From contig CM039141.1 of NCBI GenBank assembly GCA_022036555.1, positions 13,381,430 through 13,445,429 of the forward strand: DNA of 64,000 nt. Reading direction: 5' to 3'. The first letter of the stretch is position 1. Every line of letters starts with the position of its first letter. Origin of the DNA: Microstegium vimineum (lineage: Eukaryota; Streptophyta; Magnoliopsida; Poales; Poaceae). The notes beneath the pieces were generated by a model. It was not told the DNA's origin and did not search any database. It worked only from the letters and a program-made list of their open reading frames with translations. Of the stretch, positions 24,024-36,152 are shown in pieces. Both the position numbers and the translations under genes were made by a program.

Positions 24024-26321
24024 ATGGCCGGCGCTGAGGGTGAGGATGAGTACTCTAACTTGTCGTCCATGAACGACGAGCTCAGGGACTGTGTAATGGC
24101 CGGCGATGATGAAGATGACATGACAGATATTGCTTCACTCTTGTTCGGTGCATCGCCATCGGCTGCGCCTGGTGTAGGCCGTGCTGCTGCTGCGCCTGGT
24201 TCTGGCCGTGGCCGTGGTTGTGGCCGTGGCGGTGCTGCTGTGCCTGGTGCTGGCCGTGGCCGTGGACGTGCAGTTGCAGCGCCCGGCGCTCCTGCGGCCC
24301 CTTCAGCTAGCGGGACTCCTTCTCTGGCATCGTCGGCCAGCAACAGTAAGCGTCGTTCTCCTGTCTGGGAACACTTTGATGAGGTCACTGAGTCTGTTGA
24401 TGGTGAGGATCAGGTTGTTGCTATTTGCAAGCTCTGTAGGTCTCGCTTGTCTGGTAATTCTGCTATTGGCACTGGACATTTAAAACGACATCAGTCTTCA
24501 TGCCAGAAAAAATCTGATCATGCTAATATGGTTCAAACTAGGCTAGCTTTAAACCCTAATGGATCATATAGAAACTGGGAGTATAAACCTCAAGTTGCTA
24601 GGCTTGAGCTTTGTCGTTTGATTGCTAGATTGGATCTGCCTTTGTCTATTGCTGATAATGATGGCCTGGGATAAGTACATTCAGCGTGCTCACAATCCTA
24701 TATATAAGAGAGTCTCTAGATTTACCACCTCTAGAGACTTGGCTAAGATATATAATGAAAAACTACATCAGCTAAAAAATGAGCTTTTCCCTGTTGTATC
24801 TTCTTTTTGTTTGACATCTGATATCTGGTCTGGTAATGCTAAAGAAGATTACATAACTGTTGTTGCTCACTATATTACTGCTGATTGGGAAATTAAAAAA
24901 TCTATCATTGGTTTTAAACTGATTGAAGTAAGTCATAATGGTATAAACATTGTTGAATGTATCTCTGGTGTGCTTGTTGATTGGGGTCTGCTTGACAAAT
25001 TTTTTGTCGTTAGCCTTGATAATGCTTCTTCCAATACAACTGCTATGGGTATTTTGACTCCTATGCTTGATGGTTACTTGGGCTATGATGTGCATCCAAC
25101 AGATAAAAATAAAAAGATATATCATGTTGTGCATCAGCGCTGTGCTTGTCATGTAATTAATTTGATTGTTAAATCTGGTTTGAAAAGGCTTAAATCTGTG
25201 ATAGAGATTTTTAGAACTGCAATTAACTATCTAAATTCATATAATCATCGCATTGCTAAATTTAAGAATTGTTGCCTTGCTAAAGACATGAGGCCTCGTA
25301 AATTCTGTTTGGATATGGATGTTAGATGGAACTCCACCTACCTTATGATTAAACATTTGTTGCCATATAGATCTGTCTTTTCTGTGTTCATCAATATGAG
25401 TTCTGGCTATGCACTATTGAATGAACAGCACTGGCAGATTGCTGAAAAGGTGTTGGAATTTCTGGAATTGTTCTATGATACAACTGTTGCACTTTCTAGT
25501 GTTTACTACCCTACTAGTCCTTTGGTACTGCATCACATACTTGAGATTGCTTCCCACATGCATGAATATGAAAATGATAACAATCTTTCTGATGTTGTTG
25601 TTCCAATGAAGGCTAAATTTCTTAAGTACTAGAAAAAAAAATACCACTGTTATATTCTTTTGCATTTGTTCTGGACCCAAGGGTTAAGTTGAGGGGTTTA
25701 CAAAATGTTTTTGACTTGCTTGCTCACTATAACAATATCACTTACATTTCTTATATTGCTGATGTTAAATCTGAGTTGCATAAATTGTATGACAAATATG
25801 AATCCAAGTTTGGTGCAGCTAGGCCAGCTAGGACCACCCATCCATCTGGCCTGACAGGTAAGAGGAAGCAGGCATGGGGCAAGATTTTTGGAGGATCAAG
25901 TTCTTCTAGTCCTTCAAGCTGTTCTGGATCATTTGTTGTGTCACCAGATCTCTCTGAGCTCACTGTTTACATTGACAGTGACACTGTTGTGGCCTATGAT
26001 GATGAGTTTGATGTCCTAAATTGGTGGCATGAGCATAAACTAACCTATCCAGTTCTCTCTATCTTGGCTAAAGATATTATGAGTGTCCCTGTATCAACTA
26101 TTTCTTCGGAGTCTACTTTTAGTCTTAGTGGCAAGGTCATTGAAGAGCGGCGACGTCGATTGGGGGCCGACACTGTGGAGATGCTGATCTGCACCAAGGA
26201 CTGGAAGTTGGGCAAAGAGAGGGGACAACATAGTGTGGTGGACAAGGAGTTAGAAGACCACTTCAAGAACCAGTTTCTTGATGAAGATTCTGGGGCTTCT
26301 ACTGTGGTGAACGTGGACTAA
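24024..26321 (+). pseudogene. hAT transposase (degenerate)
   Basis: The likely start is the ATG at 24024 (MAGAEGEDEY). It is followed by a Gly/Arg/Ala-rich stretch, a BED zinc finger (CKLC ... HLKRH at about 24425-24495), and the RNase H-like catalytic region (CLTSDIWSG; VSLDNASSN; CACHVINLIV; DVRWNSTY). Next come a linker and the C-terminal hATC dimerisation domain (LNWWHEHKLTYPVLSILAKD ... STISSESTFS) ending at 26321. The protein would bind the element ends and cut and rejoin DNA. It is broken by an apparent one-base insertion near 24660 and by a TAG at about 25630 next to a poly-A tract where the frame also changes. The non-coding DNA from 23.3 to 24.0 kb is probably its leader with an intron acceptor near 23940. 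Confidence 0.88.
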
Positions 26322-27079
26322 TGTAAGTGAAACAAATACTTCCTTGTACAATAACATAGCTCATCTTCTACTAAGTTACTAACCTATACTTTCTTTGTTT
26401 TAGCTCACTGTGGAGGACAAGGAGTTGCTTGAAGTCTGTCATAACAAAGGGTTGAAGTTGCTCCAAGTCCTTAGCACTTTAGCAGTGAGATGAGAGTAAT
26501 CTTTAGATGAGAGTACTTTAGATGAACCTTGGCTTGTAATAACTTCGACAATTGAACCTTTTCATGAGCTGGCCGTACTCTTTTCCTTTCTAGGGTTTTA
26601 TCTCACGAGGTGTGAGTTTTACCTAGAAAGGTTTTTAACGAGGCGAAATTGCACAACAGCTCATTTTAATCATTTGGTTCACACCTTGGCTTGTCTTATC
26701 TTGTCCTTTGATTATGTGACTTTGTGATTCTGGTCGATTAGCTAAGTATGAGTACTATGAATGACAGAATGATGAATCTGTGAATTTGGAGTTCAATCTG
26801 TTAAATTTTCAAGTATGAATGATGAATGTGAATTGAACTAAGTTGTGTCCAGTATCAATCTGGGAATTGAATTTGGAGCTGATCTTGAGTTTTTTAAATA
26901 GGGCGGGCTACGGGCTGGCCCGAAGTGCTACTGGGTTGCGTGCCCTACGGGCTGGCACGGCCCGTAAAACGGGCCACTGACCGTGCTTGGGCGGTCGGCC
27001 AGGCACCGTAGCATGTTTAGACACGGCACGGAGGCACGTGGGCCATACGGGCCCGGGCCCGGCCCATTACTCAAGATTG

Positions 27080-27916
27080 CTTCCGCGAGGACGCGGGGAG
27101 GAAATCGTCCGGCCGCCATGGATGGACGCTAGCTCATGCATGCATGCATGCTGCCAGTGTGTAGTGTAGGGGCCGGCGGCGGCGGCGGCCCCACAAGGAC
27201 GAAGCTGCCGGCCGGTGCATGTAACCTGCCGGCCCCGCCCGGTTATCTCTCTCATCTCATCTCTGCGTTGTCAGCTAGCCGCCCGGCGGTGCGTGCTGCG
27301 TGACTGCGCGCTCTTTCTGGAGGGATCGATGTCGTTTCTTGCATTGGTACGGTGAAGATGAAAACTAGCTAGAGGAGCAAATAACAACAACTTCTACTGC
27401 ATGCATGAGGTCTTTCCCCGTTTAGTAGTTAAAACATATATGCATTAGATGATGATTTCTCTGTTTCACTAATATAAGCAGCTTCTCTTCTATGTTGATG
27501 ACGGGCTTAATTAATACCGGATATATAATAATATATGCGCGCGAGATCCCAAACTAAATGCTGATGAATTAGTCATTGAAGAGTCGTCTATACCTTTCCC
27601 AGATTCTTTACAATCACAACCACTGCTTCAAGCATCCTTTTCAAGCAAACTAACAGTACTAAGGTACTTCACCAGAACTTTCTCATGATAAGAAACAAGC
27701 ATACATGCCTAGCTAGCTAGCTTATCTGCAGGGTGGTGAGGAGACTAATAATATTTATTTACGATACTCATTAGCTGAGCTTAGCTGTGTCGAGGCTGTA
27801 TAACCATGTTCTTTACACGCGCATCTAGGCTGTTCTTCCCACTCGAGATTAGCTAAATGAAGGCCGGGATCAGCACTAACACTAGTTAATTAAGCTTGGG
27901 GCTTTTTGGGCACACA
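27080..27916. other. Spacer between the hAT and the first CACTA element
   Basis: No gene is seen. The right copy of the hAT target duplication (27080-27087) starts it. An ATGCATGC palindromic run lies at about 27136-27151, and a GC-rich CGGCGG repeat at about 27172-27190. Confidence 0.45.
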
Positions 27917-29172
27917 CACTACTACAGATTTGCATATCACTGTCGGCCCATCACTGTCGGGTCTGGCAAAACCGGCAGTGATGAGTCTTCACTGTCGGTT
28001 CCAGCCACGAACCGGCAGTGAAGGTCCTCATCACTACCGGTTCGTAATTTGAAAAATCAGAAAAGTAAATTGATTGTTTGAGGCACTAAATGAATTCAAA
28101 TGAAAAAGTTGTGAACTACAAACTTTCATAGCTTTTCGAGATCTACAACTTTCATGTACAAAGTTTTTTCATCCGAGGTCGTTTACAAAAATTTGAATTT
28201 CAAATTTGACACATTCGAACGTATTTTTCGGCCACTAAACAATTTCAAATGAAAAAGTTGTGAACTACAAAGTTTCATAACTTTTCGAGATCTACAGCTT
28301 TCATGTAGAAAGTTTTTCCATACGAGGTCGTTTACAAAAATCAAAAAAGTCAACTCTACAGGTATATCAGTGCCGGTTTGAGCAACGAACCGGCACTGAA
28401 GCTCATCATCACTGCCCGTCCGTGGCAGTGATATCATGGCCACTTTCACTGCCGGTTCCAGCCATGAACCGGCAGTGATGATGAGCTTCACTGCCGGTTC
28501 GTGGCTGGAACCGACAGTGATATACCTGTACCGTTAATTTTTTTTTATTTTTGTAAACTACCTCTGATGGAAAAACTTTGTAAATGAAAGTTGTATATCT
28601 CAAAAAGTTATGAAACTTTGTAGTTCACAACTTTTTCATTTGAAATCATCTTGTCATCAAAAAATAGGTTTGAATGTGTCAAATTTAAAATTCAATTTTT
28701 TTTAAACGACCTCGGATGAAAAAACTTGCTACATGAAAGTTGTAGATCTCGAAAAGTTATGAAACTTTGTAGTTCATAAATTTTTATTTGAATTCGTTTA
28801 TTGTCTCAAACAATCATTTTACACTCGGTTTAGTATAGAATATGAGGAAGGACTAACGAATTTAGACACAAGTGAGTCATGGGTGGAGTAGTAGAGGATG
28901 TACCACGCGAGGGTGAGGTCTCTGATTCGAATCCCGGCCGGAGCACGCGTTCGCGAAAAATACGCGACTTGCGACGGAGACGGGCGGGTTCCTAGTGACC
29001 TCTCCGAAAATTTAAATTTTTTTTTTCGATTTTAAAAACGCGATTTCGTCTGGACAGCCATCACTACCGGTTTGATGTAAACCTCATCACTGCCGAAAGC
29101 TCAGTGCCGATTCAAAATCCGGCAGTGATAGAGGATTTTGAATCGGCACTGATTACGCTTTCTGTAGTAGTG
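27917..29172. mobile_element. Non-autonomous CACTA (En/Spm-type) element 1
   Basis: Terminal repeats read CACTACTACAGA on the left and TCTGTAGTAGTG on the right, flanked by ACA on both sides, the 3-bp duplication of the CACTA superfamily. CACTGCCGGTT and AACCGGCAGTG motifs recur near both ends and in the centre, typical sub-terminal repeats. There is no transposase, so mobility would depend on an autonomous relative. The interior (28070-28800) is a large fold-back. Confidence 0.88.
28070..28800. repeat. Large fold-back inside CACTA element 1
   Basis: A module of about 110-130 bp containing AAATGAAAAAGTTGTGAACT and ACAACTTTCATGTA occurs twice in one orientation (28080-28200 and 28235-28345) and twice inverted (about 28545-28650 and 28700-28800). 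CACTGCCGG repeats fill the centre. A transcript could fold into a long imperfect hairpin. Confidence 0.7.
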
Positions 29173-30395
29173 ACACTTGTCTGCATGAGATTGATGGGAG
29201 GGGCTGCTCAGGAGAGCTAGGCGGCGATACTAATCCCCATCATCATGTGCTCGATCGATTCCCTGACATGCTCCATGCTCTCCACTTTGCTTTTGTTAAT
29301 GATGCAGGGCCGTGATTAAACAAGTGGAGGCGCCCTTACTCCCGGACAAGCCACGCCCCTGCTTCCCAACCTCCAACTTATCTCCTTGGATCTGCCCAAA
29401 ACTTGCTTCTATCTATCGCTCATCTTAAATTGGCGGTGTCACCGAGACAGACTGCTTCAAGGTCAACAATGGAGACCGATCTTGCTTCAAGGTTTCATTA
29501 ACCTTCACCATCAGAGTTTTGTTTTTCTCCTGAAAGTTCCATGATATGGACTAGCACTGCCAACTGCAAGTGTTAAAACACATGGAACAGAAAACAACAG
29601 ACGACGTACTGCCGCCCATGAAGTTATTGTGTTTTGGGGGTTTAAACATAATCTACTGTATGACTGACGAAGAACACGAAAACCAAGTCCTAGATTAATT
29701 AGGACCGGAGAGAAATTAGCTAGTACTACTCTTACTATACATACACAAGTTTAAAATTTCAACCAGCCCTACTGTACTTGATCAAGCTTAGAGACCTTTG
29801 AAATTTGAATGGCGCGCGTCAACACTCTTGGATTCGATCTTTACTTGTACGGAACATGGGTTCGCACGCACCGTTTCAACTTTTACCCTTGTGAGGCACT
29901 CAGAACTCAAACTTTATCTATAAAAACTCTTTCACCTTTCCTTGAATTACGCCGCTAACCATGTGACATGACCTTTTGCGCCACTAGAATAATGGTAGCT
30001 CCATATATTTCAAAGCCTATAAGCTGCTGTTGAGATAGGATGCGGGCCAAAGGAAGCGTGATTAGCCAGTAGGCAGGTCGTACGTTGCCGATGCCACGGC
30101 GAAACGTGGCGGCAATATAATGTGCTTTGCAATTTTTTTGCTGGCCCCTCCTCCCGTCGTCAGCCATGAGGTGAGCGACGACGACGACGAAGCAACCACA
30201 ATTTGTTTTTGCATCCACCGTACGTACATGCATTGTTTGGTGAGTGATGTTGTGGTGGCCATTAAGCAAACGAATCAGGCGTGAGTTTAAGTAATGGCCC
30301 ATGCTAATTAATCTGGCGCCAATTGGAAATTAAACACTGCTGCAAAAGATAGCTGTGGACCTGTGGTGGCGTACTTGCAGAATCTTTTCAAGATA
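29173..30395. other. Intergenic DNA between the CACTA elements
   Basis: No coding region, RNA gene or repeat could be supported in this stretch. Confidence 0.4.
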
Positions 30396-31222
30396 CACTA
30401 CGTAAAAACGGATTTTAGTTGTCGGTCAAAATCCATTTTTCGCAGCGGGTAATCGCGTCCACTCCGATAACAAGGTCACGGTAAATGAGACGTTTACCGT
30501 GGCGGTCGCAAGTGCCCGTTGCGAAAAACGGATTAACCGCAGCGGGCAACATAAGAAGCCCGCTGCGGTTAATCATTCAAAAAAAATAAATAAATAAGAA
30601 AAACCCTAGAAGCCGCCGCCGTCGCGGTCGCTGGTCGCTACGCCACCGCGAGCTCGCGCCGCCGCGGGCTGCCTTGCGCCGCCTTGCCCCGTCCCGCGAG
30701 CCGCGCGCCCGCGGGGCAGGGTGGGGAGAGCCGTCGTCCCGCGTCGTGATCCGCGGGGCAGGGGAGGGGAGAGCCGCCGTCGGAGAGGAGAGCAGGAGGG
30801 CAGGAGAGGAGAGAAGAGCGGCGGCAAAGAGAGGGAGGGAGGGAGACAGAGAGAGAGGAGTGAGTGAGTGTCTAACCCTAGGTCTCCTATATATACGAAG
30901 ACGGCTAGCGGGCCTATCTTGGGCATGGTGTGCCTCAGCCTTTTACCGTGGCGGCCTTATAGGATGCCCGCTGCGGTTAATCAATTTACCGCAACGGGCT
31001 TCTTAAGACGCCCGTCACGGTAAATTGCGTATTTTCCGTGACGGTCATCTTAAAAAGCCCACTGCGGTAAATTGATTTACCATTACGGGCAAAAGTGTCC
31101 GTCACGGTAAATAAAAAATGCCCGCTGCAATAAATCATAGGATTTACCTCAGCGGACAACAATTGGTGTCCGCCACGGAGTTTTTTTTGGCAACGCTGCG
31201 CAAAATCGGTTTTGACGTAGTG
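30396..31222. mobile_element. Non-autonomous CACTA-type element 2 with GC-rich cargo
   Basis: The ends are CACTACGTAAAAACGGATTTT and the complement of AAAATCGGTTTTGACGTAGTG, flanked by ATA on both sides (3-bp duplication). Many copies of CCGCTGCGGT-type motifs in both orientations occupy the sub-terminal regions. The middle, about 30605-30900, is GC-rich and unlike the rest, with AAACCCTAG, CGCC triplets and a TATATATA stretch. It may be a captured piece of a gene's 5' region. No transposase is present. Confidence 0.82.
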
Positions 31223-32939
31223 ATATTATGTGCGTGAAAGCAGCATTTTCAGGAACCGGAGCGTATTAAGCTGCATGACATGATGCATTAGTAATGATTG
31301 AGTAATCTATATGTGTGCAGTTGCATCAACCCGAGGGAATCAACCATATACTGAATAAATTAACAACATTACTTTACTTCATTATTTTTTTTAAAAAAAG
31401 GAGCTGTATATATATTCGTCTCTTTTTTTCTAAATAAAAGGGAAGGTGTTTATTTTATTTTTGCTCAAAATTCGTGAATACACTCGATCATATCATTCTC
31501 ATAGTGCGTGGTTCAAAAATAAGCGTTTCAGTGGAATACATAGACGCTCATGCACGCATGCTTGGTAAAACAGTAAAAGCTATAGGGACGGTAACACTCC
31601 AAAACCTCTAGCCCAACAACCCAACCCTAAACACTGACCATATCTAAGCGTCGTGTCGATCCTAAGGTTCACTACTTTCAGCTGCCTGGTCGTCTGATCA
31701 ATAGTAGGAAAGTATAGAAGGGGGAGGAAAGGTTAGGGCATCTCAGCATTCTGCAGGACCACATCAAGTTCCTATAATACGTACATACCAACCGATGATC
31801 GAGCAAACGGATCAAACGACATGCAAAGCTTGTGGCCATAGCAAAGCCAGGCAAAAATATAAGCAAACTACAAAACCCTGAGGATAACAATGATTAATGA
31901 GGAACCTCGCTGCGGCCGCCACGCCGTGCATCAGGCACAAGGGCTACGAATCTTTCCATTTTTTCCAATCCCTAAAAAGAATTACTACCTGAAACAGCCG
32001 TGATCTACAGGTATGACACGCCTAGGTTATCAAGTCTGTGCGCAGTGTTTAATAAGTTCTTACACGCATCAATGCATCATATGACACTTGTGCTATTTGG
32101 AAGCGTTGGCACTCTGTGTGGCTTTTGTGCAATGGTGGATCCAAGATTTTTTATAATCCTAGCCAACAGACTAGTATGCAATTCAGAAGAATTCAATACA
32201 AAATACACCGTACGCCAACAAAAAAATACCTAGAAATTCACTAAAAAATAAATTAACCAAAAGTCGATACATATAAATTTACACAACGCCAATCATATCC
32301 GGGCCAAGTATTACTCTGCTTGGGCCAAAGAAAATTCCGAAAGATAATAACAAGGGAATGGAATGGTACGCGGGCCAAGACCCAGCGAGAGCAGCGCGTG
32401 CAGTCTGGGCCTCCCGTGAGCTGCCTCCCCTTTCCGTTGCGTTACGTGAGCACTGAAATTGGGCCAACTCCCCCCGCTTCCACGTCCCAAATGGTCCAAC
32501 CATGGGCCCGATTGGCATGTTCCTTCTCCTTTCGCTGAAGCAAGTCTACTGCATTTCCGCGGACGCCACAGCGTTCGTCGTCCGGCCAGGGCGCACGAGC
32601 AACCCAACCCAACCCAAAACGGCACAGATCACCCGGAACGGATCCCGTCCGACCAGTCGGATGGGTGTCGGCCGCCGACCCGCCTTCCCGAGCGCGAGCG
32701 TGGGCCTATTTCTTCCTGCTCGTGATTTGGCATATCTAATTCCCGCGTGCGACCATCCCACCAATCCACGAACGCATCTTCCGTCCAGTCGGACCCCCCT
32801 GTTCTCTCCTCAGTCACAACAAGATTTTACCGGCCCACATTGAACGGCCCATGAAGCGACACTTTTCAAGCGACACTTTTCGAGTGACGGACGGGTGATG
32901 ACTCACGAGTGACGGCGGGCGACTCTTGGTCCGTAACTT
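31223..32939. other. Intergenic DNA
   Basis: No gene is supported. The part at about 32280-32880 is GC-rich and its open frames overlap on both strands with no recognisable protein. A short direct repeat AGCGACACTTTTC occurs at about 32856-32880. Confidence 0.4.
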
Positions 32940-34200
32940 TTTGTTTCCTTCTTTCTTTGTCTGTACTTTTTCTTTTGATTTATTTTTTATGTTTATGTGG
33001 TATTTATTTGTTCTTTCTTTCTTTCATTTTTCTTTTTATGTTTCTTTTTCTAGTGTTATACGTTATTTTTTCCTTTTCCTTCTTTCTTTCTTTTTTTATT
33101 AATTTCAAGTTTTCCTTGTTTCATTTTTGTGTATTATTTTATTTCATGATATATCGTTATTTTTATTTAATTTATTTTTATTAATATTGGTTTAATATTC
33201 AGATATTGTTTTCTTTGCTTTTTATTCTTGTAAATTTTGTAATCATGAGATTTTTTATGTATCTATCTTTGTTATTCATATAATATTCATATGATATGAT
33301 ATGTTCTATAGTATAGGTTGTCCGAATAGTACCATGTGATGTCCTTTTTACTTTCTTTATGGATTTTTTCTTTGTTATTTTTTGATTAAGTAGTTTATTT
33401 AATTTAATTTAATTTAATTTTAAATGTTTCTATGTTCTATGTTAATATACATGTGGTGTTCTATAATGTATTTTGCGATATTAATATAATACATGTGATG
33501 TTCTACATTATATGTTAGGGTATTCATGTAATACTCATGAAATGTTCTAAATTATATATATTTTGGAATGTTCAGGTGATATACATGTGATGTTTTGCAA
33601 TATATTTTAAAATGTTCAGGTAATTAAAATGTGATGTTCTACAATTTTTTTTAGCATCTATATAGCACTTGTGGTTTGTACATGTTCGGTTATTCTGATG
33701 TTCTTTTAAATTTTTTATACTTAAATTGTTTTTGTCTTCATTGTTTTACTTTAATTAAGTAGTTTATTTTTATTTTACTTTTATGTCACTCTTTATTGTA
33801 TTCATAATTATACTTTTTTTTGTCTATGCATAGTGTATTTGTGAGATGTTCTATGATGCAACATATGTTGTTTAAGTAGTATATATAGTATATTCTATAA
33901 TGTATTCTCAATTGTTCTAATAATACAAATAAAATGTCTGGTGGTATATTTTTTTCTTGTTCATGTAGTATCTATGGGATGTTCTACGATAGTTTTCAAA
34001 TTGTTCATATAGTAGATGAAACCTAATTATTAAAGTTTAGTTTTGTTCTTTCTTTCTTTATTTTGTTATATTTAAGTTTTCTTTATTTTTTATAGTGGTT
34101 TATTTTACAATGCTTTACTCGTGTGCTATATCAGGTGGGATATTTTTCCTTGCACTTAAATGGCTTGTTAATTTTTAATAATAAAAAAAGGATCACTAGC
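32940..34200. repeat. T-rich, degenerate tandem-like repeat
   Basis: The plus strand is extremely T-rich. From about 33260 to 34020 a loose unit recurs at intervals of roughly 50-70 bases, with cores such as CATGTGATGTTCTA and TGTTCTACAATATATTTT. An open frame near 32909-33184 is only a translation of the T-rich tract (Phe/Leu runs). Confidence 0.55.
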
Positions 34201-34205
34201 ACTAA

Positions 34206-34610
34206 GAGCATCTCTAACAACTTGAAAAAATTGACTTGCTAAATCTTATGGTTTGGCAAGTTGCTAAATTATTTGGCAAGTGGAAAAAACCCCTCTCTCC
34301 AATAATTTGCTATTCCAACTTGCCAAACTTTTTTTTTAAAAAAAAGAAAGGAGGGAGACTGATCGCAAAAAATAAGGAAAGCAGGAGACGCGGCGTGCGC
34401 GCGCGGGAGAGGCCGGGATTCGAGGAAAAATAGGCGTGCGGAGGATAATAAGTTGGATAGCAACTTGAGAATTATAGGTGCACGGAGACCGTGAATAGCA
34501 ACTTGAGAAAAATAGCAAGTTGGTTTGAGAAGTTGTTGGAGAGGGAATTTTGTGATTTTGTCAAATTTATAAGGATAACAAGTTGTTTTAAGGAGTTGTT
34601 GTAGATGCTC
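34206..34610. mobile_element. Tourist-like MITE, copy A
   Basis: Terminal repeats GAGCATCTCTAACAACTT and the complement of AGTTGTTGTAGATGCTC are flanked by TAA on both sides, the 3-bp duplication of PIF/Harbinger Tourist elements. The outer 130 bases on each side match the element at 36153-36689 in inverted orientation. The centre (about 34340-34500) holds its own GC-rich piece. Confidence 0.8.
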
Positions 34611-36152
34611 TAACCATTGTTGTGGTGTAGTGGTAAGAAACAAATTTTTAAATCAATGGATTGTGAGGTCACATAAAGTTACTTCCTTCTTAATTTTTTT
34701 CTTTCTATTTCCTATTTCGTGCTTCCTAACGTACCGGTACTTTCTTCTTAATTTTTTGTATTTCCTATTTCGTGCTTCGTAGCCTAGGTGCGGTACATCC
34801 ACACCACGGAGGCCTGATATCCTAGTCTCGCTCGTGTCATACAGAAATAGAAGAAAGCCCACAGTTGCCCACGAATTTAGACGTCCATAAATTTGACCCA
34901 CGAATTGGCCCACGAGAATAGAAGTCAGCCCACAGCTGTCAGTTGTTGAAGCGGTCAGAAATTATGTTCCTGGTCGGCACAGTGCTCCGCGCCACCGTGG
35001 TCGGCTGCTAGCCGGCCCCAGATCACCGGTGCGCCAGCACAGCTCGGCGGCGGCTGCAGAGACAACTCTGGGTCTCTGGCCGGTGGTTGAGGCCCCGTGT
35101 CTTGACATTGACAGCGACGACGTAGTACGTGTGCTGGCCGGCCGGCGTTCCGGACCTCTTGGTCTTGGGGCATGCTGTCAACCGGCACGTTCTCAACGCT
35201 GCTGATCTTAGCTGCGTACTGTTCCATTCTTGAATGTTGTGCGTGGCCCGAGTTTTCCACGCTCTTTTATTTGCTTCCCACTGTCAGCGAGGACGAGACC
35301 GGGAAACTTTGTCGATCTTGCACGCATTTCTTCATTTGGAACCATACGACGAAGTCCAGGCTGTTGCTTGAACCCCCGGGCATCTGCTCGATCTGCTCCG
35401 CCCGCTTCTCCTGAACTCCGGTAGGGCCAGCGCTGCCACACCGCCGGCCGGCGTTATTCATTGGTCGCCGTCTCCGGTACCGATGAGGACCCCCGGTGTG
35501 TGTACTCACTGGCTCACTGCTCATTCCAGTACAGTACAGCCGGAGATAGAGATGGTGCCTGTTGCCTTTTAGTTTTAGCTATATACAACAACACCACCAC
35601 CACCACCCGGGACGGATTTCAATTCAGATTGCTTCACATGAGGCCGTCCTATCCTATCCTACTGTATGTGAAACAAAATAGCTGATCCATCCAAGTATCA
35701 TTGCCTACTGTCTCGGCTCGGGAGTTCTGAGACCAGCTACAGCTGGCAGCTTCAGCTGGGTTCGGCATACGAGTGTGCACTTTGGATGGAGGCATGGAGC
35801 TAATGGAATGCAGTGGCAACTGGCAAGGCTAAAGCGTTCGTGTTCGTGTCACAGCTTGCCTTCTCTTTGTCTACAGCGTGTCTGGCACTGGCCACGTGTC
35901 CTCTAGCGGCACCACAAACCCAGCTATGAACTGGCTGTCTAGATCGCAACAGCCAACAGGCACGTGAATACAACTTTAGTCTATATCACATCAAAAAATT
36001 TATACTAATTTAGAGTATTAAATAAAAAAGAATTATAAAAAAACTTATCACATAGTTTAAGACTAATTTGTGAAACAAAATTATTAAGTTTAATTAATTC
36101 ACGATTTGATAATATGGTGCTATAGTAAACATGTATAATTGTTTTGTAATTA
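34611..36152. other. Intergenic DNA with a GC-rich block
   Basis: A GC-rich block at 34930-35530 has overlapping open frames on both strands, none recognisable; it could be an old gene fragment on the minus strand. The AT-rich stretch at about 35970-36130 (with TTAATTCACGATTTGATAA and GGTGCTATAGTAAACATG) resembles a fragment of a common grass MITE. Confidence 0.4.

Larger units (their letters stand above)
19236..27079 (+). mobile_element. hAT DNA transposon carrying a nested solo-LTR-like element
   Basis: CTTCCGCG stands on both sides (19228-19235 and 27080-27087), an exact 8-bp target duplication as expected for hAT. The ends are imperfect inverted repeats (TAAAGTTGAGC against CAATCTTGAGT). 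Both sub-terminal regions are packed with GGCCCG/CGGGCC and GCACGGCCCG motifs, typical binding-site-like repeats of grass hAT elements. A decayed transposase gene fills 24.0-26.3 kb. Without the nested element (19347-23202 and its 5-bp duplication) the transposon is about 4.0 kb. Confidence 0.88.

Noticed and set aside
19236..27079. Treating 19.2-23.2 kb as host sequence with genes on both strands
   Set aside because: The 5-bp and 8-bp duplications and the absence of coding motifs show it is transposon DNA.
30606..30926. Open frames of about 105 codons in both strands of CACTA element 2
   Set aside because: The frames are Arg/Pro/Ser-rich translations of GC-rich DNA and match no family I know.
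34955..35524. Possible minus-strand gene in the GC-rich block
   Set aside because: Frames are short, shift repeatedly and contain no recognisable domain or clear splice sites; kept only as a possible old fragment.
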